Of a stretch of DNA of 5,658 nt, positions 1 to 5,658 are shown in pieces. The stretch comes from Pseudomonadota bacterium. GTDB lineage: Bacteria; Pseudomonadota; Gammaproteobacteria; Burkholderiales; Gallionellaceae. The DNA is taken from NCBI GenBank assembly GCA_021847165.1, contig JAJZUH010000132.1, positions 1 to 5,658 on the forward strand. Direction: 5' to 3'. Every line of letters starts with the position of its first letter. The stretch's first letter is position 1. The translations under genes and the position numbers were made by a program. Below the pieces are notes generated by a model. That model searched no databases and was not told the origin of the DNA. It was given only the letters and a program-made list of their open reading frames with translations.

Positions 1-231
1 CTCGATGCGCACAAGGGCACCAACGCCGGCCACTATGGCATGATGGCGCTGGTGCTCGTGGCACTCAGCCTGACCGTATGGCTGACCTTTCTCATCGCCC
101 CCTGGGTCTCGCAGCGCCTGGGCCGGATAGGCAGCAACATCGTCACGCGCCTGATGGGACTGCTGCTGGCTGCAATCGCGGTCGAGTTCATCGCCGGCGG
201 GTTGCGCGGCCTGTTTCCGACATTAGGTTGA
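1..231 (+). CDS. MarC family integral membrane protein, C-terminal part
   Basis: The first 76 codons visible run in frame from base 1 to a TGA stop at 229-231; the start lies upstream of the window. Two hydrophobic segments are visible, at about visible residues 12-34 and 50-70. They are separated by a short basic loop (QRLGRIGSNIVTR) that leads into RLMGLLLAAIAVEFIAGGLRG. This ending, with a small-residue helix after 'G..IVTR.MGLLLAAIAV' and a closing 'GLRG', is typical of the MarC/UPF0056 family of roughly 200-residue, six-helix inner-membrane proteins. Family members were once linked to multiple antibiotic resistance, a role later disputed, and the true substrate is unknown. The ATG codons at 40 and 43 are internal and not the gene start. 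Nothing is visibly broken. The family call is fairly sure; the function is not. Confidence 0.82.
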   Translation, partial: LDAHKGTNAGHYGMMALVLVALSLTVWLTFLIAPWVSQRLGRIGSNIVTRLMGLLLAAIAVEFIAGGLRGLFPTLG

Positions 232-291
232 GTGCAGTCCGGCCATCCCGTTTCCTTCATCATGCTTGACCCACAATAGACTCCTTTACCC

Positions 292-1023
292 ATGGAAAAG
301 ATACGACTCTCCAAACTCATGTCCGAACAGGGCCTCTGCTCCCGCCGCGAAGCGGATGACTACATCGCCCGAGGCTGGGTGAAAGTGGACGGCGAGGTCG
401 TCAGCGAACTCGGCACCAAGGTCCTGCCCACGCAAAAGATCACCCTTGAAAAAGCCGCGCAGGCCAAACAGCAGGGCCGCGTCACCATCCTGCTGCACAA
501 ACCTGTCGGTTATGTTTCCGGCCAGGCCGAGGAAGGCTACAAGCCCGCCATCCTGCTGCTCGATGCCTCCACGCGCTGGGAACAGGACACTGCGCCGCAA
601 CGCTTCCACCGCAGCCAGCTGCTCGGCCTCGCGCCTGCCGGAAGGCTGGATATCGACTCGACCGGCTTGCTCGTGCTCACCCAGGACGGGCGTATCGCCA
701 GGCAGCTCATCGGCGAAGATTCGCCCATCGAAAAGGAATACCTGGTGCGCGTGCAGGGCAAGCTGGTCGGCAACGGCCTGGCGCTGCTGAATCACGGCCT
801 GTCGCTGGACGGAAAGAAACTCAAGCCCGCCAAGGTCAGCTGGCAGAACGAGGACCAGCTGCGCTTCATCCTGGTCGAAGGCAAGAAGCGCCAGATCCGC
901 CGCATGTGCGAGATGGTGGGATTGCGGGTCACCGCGCTGAAGCGCGTCCGCATCGGCAAGGTCAGGCTGGGCGAACTGCCACAGGGGCAATGGCGCTACC
1001 TGCGCGAGGACGAGAAGTTCTGA
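292..1023 (+). CDS. rluF: S4-domain 23S rRNA pseudouridine synthase, RluF type
   Basis: A 243-residue cytoplasmic enzyme of the RsuA/RluB/RluE/RluF family, which isomerises a uridine in rRNA to pseudouridine. Residues 4-50 form an S4 RNA-binding domain ([18 protein letters not shown]). Residues 64-240 form the catalytic domain, with HKPVGYVSG at 69-77 and the family's catalytic motif [14 protein letters not shown] at 117-130, where Asp120 is the expected nucleophile. [10 protein letters not shown] at 198-207 is the conserved C-terminal motif; its MCE ending favours RluF over RsuA, RluB or RluE. It is shorter than E. coli RluF (290 residues) because the basic tail is missing, and it has a longer link between the HKPVG and GRLD motifs. 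E. coli RluF acts on U2604 of 23S rRNA; that target is inferred here. The ATG at 292 sits directly before the S4 domain, but the Shine-Dalgarno sequence is poor. It lies 60 bases after the MarC-family gene on the same strand and converges with lplT. Confidence 0.78.
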   Translation: MEKIRLSKLMSEQGLCSRREADDYIARGWVKVDGEVVSELGTKVLPTQKITLEKAAQAKQQGRVTILLHKPVGYVSGQAEEGYKPAILLLDASTRWEQDTAPQRFHRSQLLGLAPAGRLDIDSTGLLVLTQDGRIARQLIGEDSPIEKEYLVRVQGKLVGNGLALLNHGLSLDGKKLKPAKVSWQNEDQLRFILVEGKKRQIRRMCEMVGLRVTALKRVRIGKVRLGELPQGQWRYLREDEKF

Positions 1024-1104
1024 ATGTCGGGAAAGACCTGAATGACTCCCCTGGTTGCCTGAGCTTGCCCCTCTCGCTTGCAATCGCGCAGGCCGACCGG
1101 CTAG

Positions 1105-2298
1105 TCACGCATGCTTCCGCCGGAACACGGCCAGCGCCGCTATGGCCATTGACAGAGACAGGCCGAATGCGCCGATGATCAGCGTGATTGAAGCGCCTGC
1201 AGACACTGCCCAGCCATATACGCCCACGAACAGTAACATTGCAATGTTCTCGGCGAAGTTCTGCACCGCCAATGCCTTGCCCGACCCGATGCTGGTGTGA
1301 CCGCGCTCCTGCAGCAAGGCGTTGAGCGGAACGACGAACAGGCCGCCGCTGGCACCGATCGCAATCATCAGGATCGCCGCCAAGGCAAGGTCATGCACGA
1401 ATGCAAGTGCCAGGATGAGCGGCCCGAGCAGCAACCCTCCAAGCAGCGCGCGGTTGACATTGCGCAAGGACACCCACCAGCCGGCTACAGCCGCACCCAA
1501 TACGATGCCGATGGACACCGCGCCCATCAGGTTGGCCGGCGTCTGATTGTCGGCGATCAACAGTGCTGCAGGGACCCAGGCAAACAACAGCAAGCGCAGG
1601 GTCGTTCCGCTGCCCCAGAACACACTGGTTCCCAGCAGGCTGAAACGCGAGTCCCGGTTTTTGAGCATCAGCGACAGCGAGATCAGGAATTGTCCGAGCA
1701 ACGACCACGGATGAAACGTTGTCGTGATTCTTTCCGCCGGCAAGCGCGGGACGAACAGGTTGGCGAGGGTAGCCAGGCCATATGCCGCGATCACGCCCGT
1801 AAATGCCCAGGTCAGCGAGTGGTCTGCCAGCCAGCCGCCCAGGATGACCCCGAGCAGGATGGCGACAATGGTCGAGCCTTCCATCATGCCGTTGGCACGC
1901 ACCAGCGCGGTCGGCCCGAACATCTGCGCAAGGATGCCGTATTTGGCCGGCGAATATATTGTGGCGCCGATGCCGATCAAACCATAGGCAGCCAGCGGAT
2001 TGGCGCCCGCTGCCATGCTCAGTGCGCCGGACAGCTTGAGCAGGTTTGCTCCCAGCATGACGCGCCCCTTGGAATATGCGTCCGCGACTTGCCCGACAAA
2101 CGGCGCAAGCAGGATGAACGGCAGCACGAAGAACTCCTGCAACTGGGGGACCAGGCCGGGATGGTTCTGGGCTCTGACGATCGCGATGGCCACGATCAGG
2201 ATGGCATTGTCGGCCAGTGCGGATAGGAATTGCGCCGCCAATACGGACATCATGCCCGGCGACCATAGCGACGTTTCCGGTGCTTTCATCTGGCCCAT
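1105..2298 (-). CDS. lplT: Lysophospholipid transporter LplT (MFS)
   Basis: A 397-residue major facilitator superfamily protein of the inner membrane with about 12 hydrophobic segments. In E. coli, LplT flips lysophospholipids (2-acyl-glycerophosphoethanolamine) inward so that Aas can reacylate them. Matches to the E. coli protein recalled from memory are clear along the whole length: SLWSPGM at 10-16, AQFLSALADNA at 22-32 with Asp30, the MFS motif-A-like GQVADAYSKGRV at 69-80, YSPAKYGIL at 115-123, RFSLLGTSVFWG at 218-229 and FVVPLNALLQERG at 321-333. The ATG at 2298 gives the same N-terminal length before SLW as E. coli LplT; a second in-frame ATG at 2289 is possible. GAGG lies about 10 bases ahead of the start. 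The stop is TGA at 1105-1107. The gene follows corC by 18 bases and is probably its operon partner. No acyltransferase (aas) is fused to it or lies beside it, unlike the lplT-aas pair of enterics. Confidence 0.91.
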   Translation of the reverse strand: MGQMKAPETSLWSPGMMSVLAAQFLSALADNAILIVAIAIVRAQNHPGLVPQLQEFFVLPFILLAPFVGQVADAYSKGRVMLGANLLKLSGALSMAAGANPLAAYGLIGIGATIYSPAKYGILAQMFGPTALVRANGMMEGSTIVAILLGVILGGWLADHSLTWAFTGVIAAYGLATLANLFVPRLPAERITTTFHPWSLLGQFLISLSLMLKNRDSRFSLLGTSVFWGSGTTLRLLLFAWVPAALLIADNQTPANLMGAVSIGIVLGAAVAGWWVSLRNVNRALLGGLLLGPLILALAFVHDLALAAILMIAIGASGGLFVVPLNALLQERGHTSIGSGKALAVQNFAENIAMLLFVGVYGWAVSAGASITLIIGAFGLSLSMAIAALAVFRRKHA

Positions 2299-2316
2299 CG
2301 CTGGAGCCTCGCGGCG

Positions 2317-3165
2317 CTAAGCCTGTTCGCCCGCCTCGATCAGCGTGCGCTCCACCAGCAGCGAATGCAGCCTGCGGCTGTCCGCACGCAGCACGGTGAA
2401 TTGCCATTCGCCGATCTGGAAGCGTTCGCCACGCTTGGGCAGCTGACCGGCGGCCTTGAGCACGAGACCGCCGATGGTGTCGTATTCTTCGTCGCTGAAG
2501 GCGGTCCCCAGCATCTCGTTGAAATCGGAAATCTCGGTATCGGCCTTTACCCGCCAATGCGCGTCGTCCTGGCGGATGATGTTGTCCTCGTCCTCGTCGA
2601 AGTCGTATTCGTCGGCGATGTCGCCGACGATCTGCTCTAGCACGTCCTCGATGGTCACCATGCCGGACACGCCACCGTATTCATCCACCACCAGCGCGAT
2701 GTGATTGCGGTTGCTGCGGAAGTCGCGCAGCAGCACGTTGAGGCGTTTCGATTCCGGCACGAACACGGCCGGGCGCAGCATGTCGCGCACATCGAACCGC
2801 TCCCCGGCGTAATAGCGCAACAGGTCCTTCGCCAGGAGGATGCCGATGATGTTGTCCTTGTCGCCGTCGGTGACGGGAAAGCGCGAGTGCGCGGTTTCAA
2901 TGACATAGGGAATGAATTTTTCCGGGGGCTGGCTGATGTCGATGACATCCATCTGCGCCCGCGGGATCATGATCTCGCGCACCTGGCGCTCGGAGACCTG
3001 GATGACCCCTTCCATCATGGAGAGCGCGTCAGCATCCAGCAGGTTGCGCTCGTAGGCGCTGTGCAACAGGGAGATCAACTGCTCGCGGTCTTCCGGCTCC
3101 CGCAACAGCATCATGGAGAGCCGTTCCAGCAAGGTGGGCTTGTGACTACTTTCCGAACCGTCCAT
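2317..3165 (-). CDS. corC: CorC/YbeX, CBS-domain protein of Mg/Co homeostasis
   Basis: A 282-residue soluble protein with no membrane segment, so it is the short CorC/YbeX form without the DUF21 membrane domain of larger relatives. A helical N-terminus carries DADALSMMEGVIQVSERQVR (45-64). It is followed by two CBS domains at about 65-125 (IMIPRAQMDVI, HSRFPV, AKDLL) and 133-185 (VPESKRLNVLLRDFR, DEYGGVSGMVTIEDVLEQIVGD). Then come an acidic linker at 186-195 and a C-terminal CorC_HlyC domain at about 203-275 (DFNEMLG, DTIGGLVLKAAGQLPKRGE). CBS pairs of this family bind adenine nucleotides and Mg. Genetics in enterics ties CorC to Mg/Co efflux, and E. coli work also links it to ribosome metabolism; the exact mechanism is unsettled. 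The ATG at 3165 lies only 9 bases after the ybeY stop. The Shine-Dalgarno sequence is weak (a GAG very close to the ATG), which suggests coupling to ybeY translation. The stop is TAG at 2317-2319. Confidence 0.94.
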   Translation of the reverse strand: MDGSESSHKPTLLERLSMMLLREPEDREQLISLLHSAYERNLLDADALSMMEGVIQVSERQVREIMIPRAQMDVIDISQPPEKFIPYVIETAHSRFPVTDGDKDNIIGILLAKDLLRYYAGERFDVRDMLRPAVFVPESKRLNVLLRDFRSNRNHIALVVDEYGGVSGMVTIEDVLEQIVGDIADEYDFDEDEDNIIRQDDAHWRVKADTEISDFNEMLGTAFSDEEYDTIGGLVLKAAGQLPKRGERFQIGEWQFTVLRADSRRLHSLLVERTLIEAGEQA

Positions 3166-3174
3166 TACTCAACA

Positions 3175-3621
3175 TCAACTAACGAGATAAGGCGCAGGAT
3201 ACCTCAATTTGAGCATCAACGCAGTCTCGCGCGCTTCCATCGCTTCCGCTTCGCGTTTTTTTTCGTGGTCGTAACCCTGCAGATGCAGCGCCGCATGGAT
3301 GGTGAGGTGCGCATAATGCGCCAGCAGATCTTTGCCTTGCTCTTTCGCCTCGCGCGCCACCACCGGCGCACAGATCACGACGTCGCCATACAACGGCGAA
3401 GAATCGTCGTAGACAAAGGTCAGCACGTTAGTCGCGTAATCCTTGCCGCGATAGCTCTGGTTGAGTGCGCGCCCCTCGATCTCGTCCACGATGCGCAATG
3501 CGATCTGCACATCCCGCTCCAGCGCGATTTTTACCCAGCGGCGGAACTGTGGCCGCGTCGGCAGTTTCTTGGCATTGCTGGCGTACTGCACGGACAGCGA
3601 GAGCTTGTGTGGTTCAGTCAT
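3175..3621 (-). CDS. ybeY: YbeY, endoribonuclease / rRNA maturation factor
   Basis: A 148-residue zinc-dependent protein of the UPF0054 family needed for 16S rRNA 3'-end maturation and 70S ribosome quality control. The metal site HxxxHxxxxxH is intact as HAALHLQGYDH, with His109, His113 and His119. The upstream signature RGKDYATNVLTF (58-69) with conserved Arg58, and YGDVVIC (78-84), are also present. Ala110 stands where most family members have Gly (HG.LHL.GYDH). The frame is open up to an ATG at 3687, but those 22 extra codons lie inside ybeZ and look unlike the family. The ATG at 3621 gives the usual N-terminus and length. It overlaps the last 8 bases of ybeZ (3614-3621), a typical coupling arrangement. 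An AAGAA just upstream is a weak ribosome site. A run of eight A on the coding strand (3256-3263) directly follows the metal motif. The stop is TGA at 3175-3177. Confidence 0.95.
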   Translation of the reverse strand: MTEPHKLSLSVQYASNAKKLPTRPQFRRWVKIALERDVQIALRIVDEIEGRALNQSYRGKDYATNVLTFVYDDSSPLYGDVVICAPVVAREAKEQGKDLLAHYAHLTIHAALHLQGYDHEKKREAEAMEARETALMLKLRYPAPYLVS

Positions 3622-4567
3622 GGTTCTTATTGTCGAATCTTTCGTAGGCCGAAACGATCTTCTGCACCAATGGATGGCGCACCACATCTTCGGAGAGGAA
3701 CTGCTGGAAGGCGATGCCGCGCACGTCTTTCAGCACGATGCGCGCATCGTTGAGGCCGCTCTTCTGCCCGCGCGCCAGGTCGATCTGCGTCACGTCGCCG
3801 GTGATCACCGCCTTGCTGCCGAAGCCGATGCGCGTCAGGAACATCTTCATCTGCTCCGGCGTGGTGTTCTGCGCCTCGTCCAGGATGATGAAGGAATGGT
3901 TCAGCGTGCGGCCGCGCATATACGCCAGCGGAGCGACCTCGATCATGCCGCGCTCGAATGCCTTGGCGACCTTGTCCAGCCCCATCAGATCGTACAGCGC
4001 GTCGTACAAAGGACGCAGATAAGGATCGACCTTCTGCGCCAGATCGCCGGGCAGGAAACCCAGGCGCTCGCCCGCTTCCACCGCCGGACGCACCAGCACC
4101 AGGCGCTTCACCGTCTCGCGCTGCAGCGCGTCGACGGCGGACGCAACGGCGAGATAGGTCTTGCCGGTACCCGCCGGGCCGACGCCGAAGGTGATGTCGT
4201 GCTCCTGGATGGCCTGCAGGTATTCGTTCTGGCGCACGGTGCGCCCGCGCACTTCGGACTTGCGCGTCATCAGCAGCGGCACCGATTCGCTTTGCGCATC
4301 GGGCAGATCCTGCTTCATGCACTCGATCAGGCCCAGCTGCAGGCGCTCCAGCGTGATGTCGTGTTTGGCTTCGAGATAGAAACGTTCCATCACTGCGCGC
4401 GCCAGGGCTGCCTGCGGCCCCGTGATGGTAAAGCGCTCGCCGCGCCGCGCGATGTTCACTTCCAGCGCCGTCTCGATCTGACGCAGGTTTTCGTCGAACG
4501 CACCGCACAGATTGGCCAGGCGAGCGTTGTCCACCGGCTCGAAGGAAAGGCTCACTGTGCCGCTCAC
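3614..4567 (-). CDS. ybeZ: YbeZ, PhoH-like P-loop ATPase
   Basis: A 317-residue cytoplasmic NTPase of the PhoH family. Residues 5-100 form the N-terminal part found in YbeZ-type proteins, a small KH-like fold with [14 protein letters not shown] at 45-58. The ATPase core follows: Walker A GPAGTGKT at 130-137, [17 protein letters not shown] at 159-175, Walker [10 protein letters not shown] at 226-234, TGDVTQID at 256-263 and the closing [14 protein letters not shown] at 296-309. YbeZ interacts physically and genetically with YbeY, and a role in rRNA or RNA handling is likely. The start is GTG at 4567, overlapping the miaB stop as GTGA (4564-4567). A GGTGA about 9 bases upstream could serve as its ribosome site. 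There is no ATG nearby that would keep the N-terminal domain whole. The stop overlaps the ybeY start. The name phoH is often used for this gene, but the context is that of ybeZ. Confidence 0.95.
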   Translation of the reverse strand: MSGTVSLSFEPVDNARLANLCGAFDENLRQIETALEVNIARRGERFTITGPQAALARAVMERFYLEAKHDITLERLQLGLIECMKQDLPDAQSESVPLLMTRKSEVRGRTVRQNEYLQAIQEHDITFGVGPAGTGKTYLAVASAVDALQRETVKRLVLVRPAVEAGERLGFLPGDLAQKVDPYLRPLYDALYDLMGLDKVAKAFERGMIEVAPLAYMRGRTLNHSFIILDEAQNTTPEQMKMFLTRIGFGSKAVITGDVTQIDLARGQKSGLNDARIVLKDVRGIAFQQFLSEDVVRHPLVQKIVSAYERFDNKNHD

Positions 4568-5658
4568 GATTGCATCACCAGTTCTCCGCGTAATGTATGT
4601 ACGGATCCCGGCAGGATGCGCACATCCACGTAACGCCCCAGCATGCCCGGTGAACCGACGAAGTTCACCACCCGGTTGTTTTCAGTGCGCCCCGCCATTT
4701 CCCGCTCGTTCTTGCGCGAAATGTTTTCCACCAGAACCCGCTGCACGCCGCCCCACATGGACTCGCTGATCTGCTGATCCAGCTCTTGCAGCCGGGCTTT
4801 CAGGCGATGCAGTCGCGCCTGTTTCGTCTCTTCCGGCGTATCGTCGGCCATTTCCGCCGCCGGCGTGCCGGGGCGCGGGCTGTAGATGAAGCTGAAGCTG
4901 GCATCGAAACCGACCTCGTCGATGAGTTTCATGGTCGCCTCGAAATCCGCCTCGGTCTCGCCGGGAAAGCCGACGATGAAATCAGAACCAATGGAAATGT
5001 CCGGCCGTACCGCGCGCAATCTGCGCACGATGGATTTATATTCCAGCGCTGTGTAGCCGCGTTTCATCGCCATCAGGATCCGGTCCGATCCGGATTGCAC
5101 CGGCAGATGCAAGTGGCTGACCAGTTTGGGCGTGGTCGCGTACACATCGATCAGGCGTTGCGACATCTCGCGCGGATGCGAGGTGGTATAGCGCAGACGC
5201 TGCACGCCGGGCAATGCCGCGACGGCTTGGACCAGGAATGCGAAATCCACCGTGTCGCCGTCTTCCGTCTCGCCCTGATAGGCGTTCACGTTCTGCCCCA
5301 GCAGGGTGATCTCGCCTACGCCCTGCGCCGTCAGGCTTTCCACCTCGCGCATCACATCGGCATACGGGCGCGAAACCTCCTCGCCGCGCGTATACGGCAC
5401 CACGCAGAAAGTGCAGTATTTGCTGCATCCTTCCATGATGGAAACGAAGGCCGAGCCATGCGTGGCCTGCGACACCGGCACATGGTCGAACTTTTCGATC
5501 TCGGGGAAACTGATGTCCACCTGCGGCCGGCCGCTTGCGCGGCGTGCCGCAATGAGCTGCGGCAACCGGTGCAAGGTCTGCGGGCCGAACACCACATCGA
5601 CATAAGGCGCTCGTCTGACAATGGCTTCGCCTTCCTGGCTTGCAACGCACCCCCCGAC
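4564..5658 (-). CDS. miaB: MiaB, tRNA-2-methylthio-N6-isopentenyladenosine synthase (5' end missing)
   Basis: A radical SAM methylthiotransferase that adds the 2-methylthio group to i6A37 of tRNAs reading UNN codons. The reading frame is open to the window edge at 5658, so 364 codons are visible. The first visible residues, [11 protein letters not shown], carry the third cysteine of the N-terminal 4Fe-4S site, equivalent to Cys83 of E. coli MiaB. About 80 residues are therefore outside the window. The radical SAM cluster motif CSKYCTFC is at visible residues 78-85 (codons near 5404-5427), followed by [35 protein letters not shown] and [12 protein letters not shown]. The C-terminal TRAM domain takes up about the last 65 residues and includes [15 protein letters not shown] at 5595 is internal and not the start. 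The stop TGA (4564-4566) overlaps the ybeZ GTG. It is probably the first gene of this operon, but its promoter is not visible. Confidence 0.97.
   Translation of the reverse strand, partial: VGGCVASQEGEAIVRRAPYVDVVFGPQTLHRLPQLIAARRASGRPQVDISFPEIEKFDHVPVSQATHGSAFVSIMEGCSKYCTFCVVPYTRGEEVSRPYADVMREVESLTAQGVGEITLLGQNVNAYQGETEDGDTVDFAFLVQAVAALPGVQRLRYTTSHPREMSQRLIDVYATTPKLVSHLHLPVQSGSDRILMAMKRGYTALEYKSIVRRLRAVRPDISIGSDFIVGFPGETEADFEATMKLIDEVGFDASFSFIYSPRPGTPAAEMADDTPEETKQARLHRLKARLQELDQQISESMWGGVQRVLVENISRKNEREMAGRTENNRVVNFVGSPGMLGRYVDVRILPGSVHTLRGELVMQS

Noticed and set aside
266..291. TTGACC at 266-271 as a -35 element for rluF
   Set aside because: No -10-like hexamer lies at a suitable distance before the ATG at 292.
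1020..1044. Direct repeat CTGAATG at the end of rluF (1020-1026 and 1038-1044)
   Set aside because: Only two 7-base copies, one including the stop codon; this is within chance and has no further structure.
1024..1104. Possible bidirectional terminator between the convergent rluF and lplT genes
   Set aside because: Only weak elements are seen: a 5-base GCCTG/CAGGC pair with a long loop, a GCCG-AC-CGGC palindrome with a loop too small to form, and no T tract on either strand.
1391..2557. A 388-codon open frame on the - strand and a 309-codon one on the + strand across lplT
   Set aside because: Both are shadows of lplT and corC; the lplT frame carries all family motifs and the others show Arg/Ala/Gly- or Gln/Arg-rich composition.
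2701..3753. A 350-codon open frame on the + strand opposite corC and ybeY
   Set aside because: Same reasons: full overlap with confident genes, low-complexity composition and no motif.
3461..4633. A 390-codon open frame on the + strand opposite ybeZ and ybeY
   Set aside because: It is antisense to well-recognised genes, its translation is rich in His, Gln, Arg and Leu with no familiar domain, and long antisense frames are expected in GC-rich codon usage.

Overview
The window is GC-rich, gene-dense chromosomal DNA from a proteobacterium. The gene families, the miaB-ybeZ-ybeY-corC order and the RluF subtype fit a betaproteobacterium (perhaps of the Nitrosomonadales/Gallionella kind) better than an enteric gammaproteobacterium. 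This placement is an inference from protein similarity recalled from memory. I see no mobile element, CRISPR array, tRNA or rRNA.

Left part, + strand: the last 76 codons of a MarC-family membrane protein (1-231), a 60-base gap, then a complete S4-domain rRNA pseudouridine synthase of the RluF type (292-1023). An 81-base gap with no clear hairpin separates it from the convergent cluster on the right.

Right part, - strand, read from 5658 down to 1105: miaB (start lies beyond the window), ybeZ/phoH-like, ybeY, corC/ybeX and lplT. The genes overlap or are nearly contiguous: miaB/ybeZ share 4 bases, ybeZ/ybeY share 8, ybeY-corC are 9 apart and corC-lplT 18 apart. They almost certainly form one operon whose promoter is upstream of miaB, outside the window.

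Functionally, the operon combines translation maintenance (MiaB tRNA thiomethylation, YbeY rRNA maturation with its partner YbeZ, CorC linked to Mg homeostasis) with membrane lipid upkeep (LplT). In E. coli the gene after corC is lnt, whose reaction releases lysophospholipid. Here that place is taken by lplT, a lysophospholipid flippase. This is the most interesting point in a region that otherwise looks like conserved housekeeping DNA. I found no convincing undescribed system.
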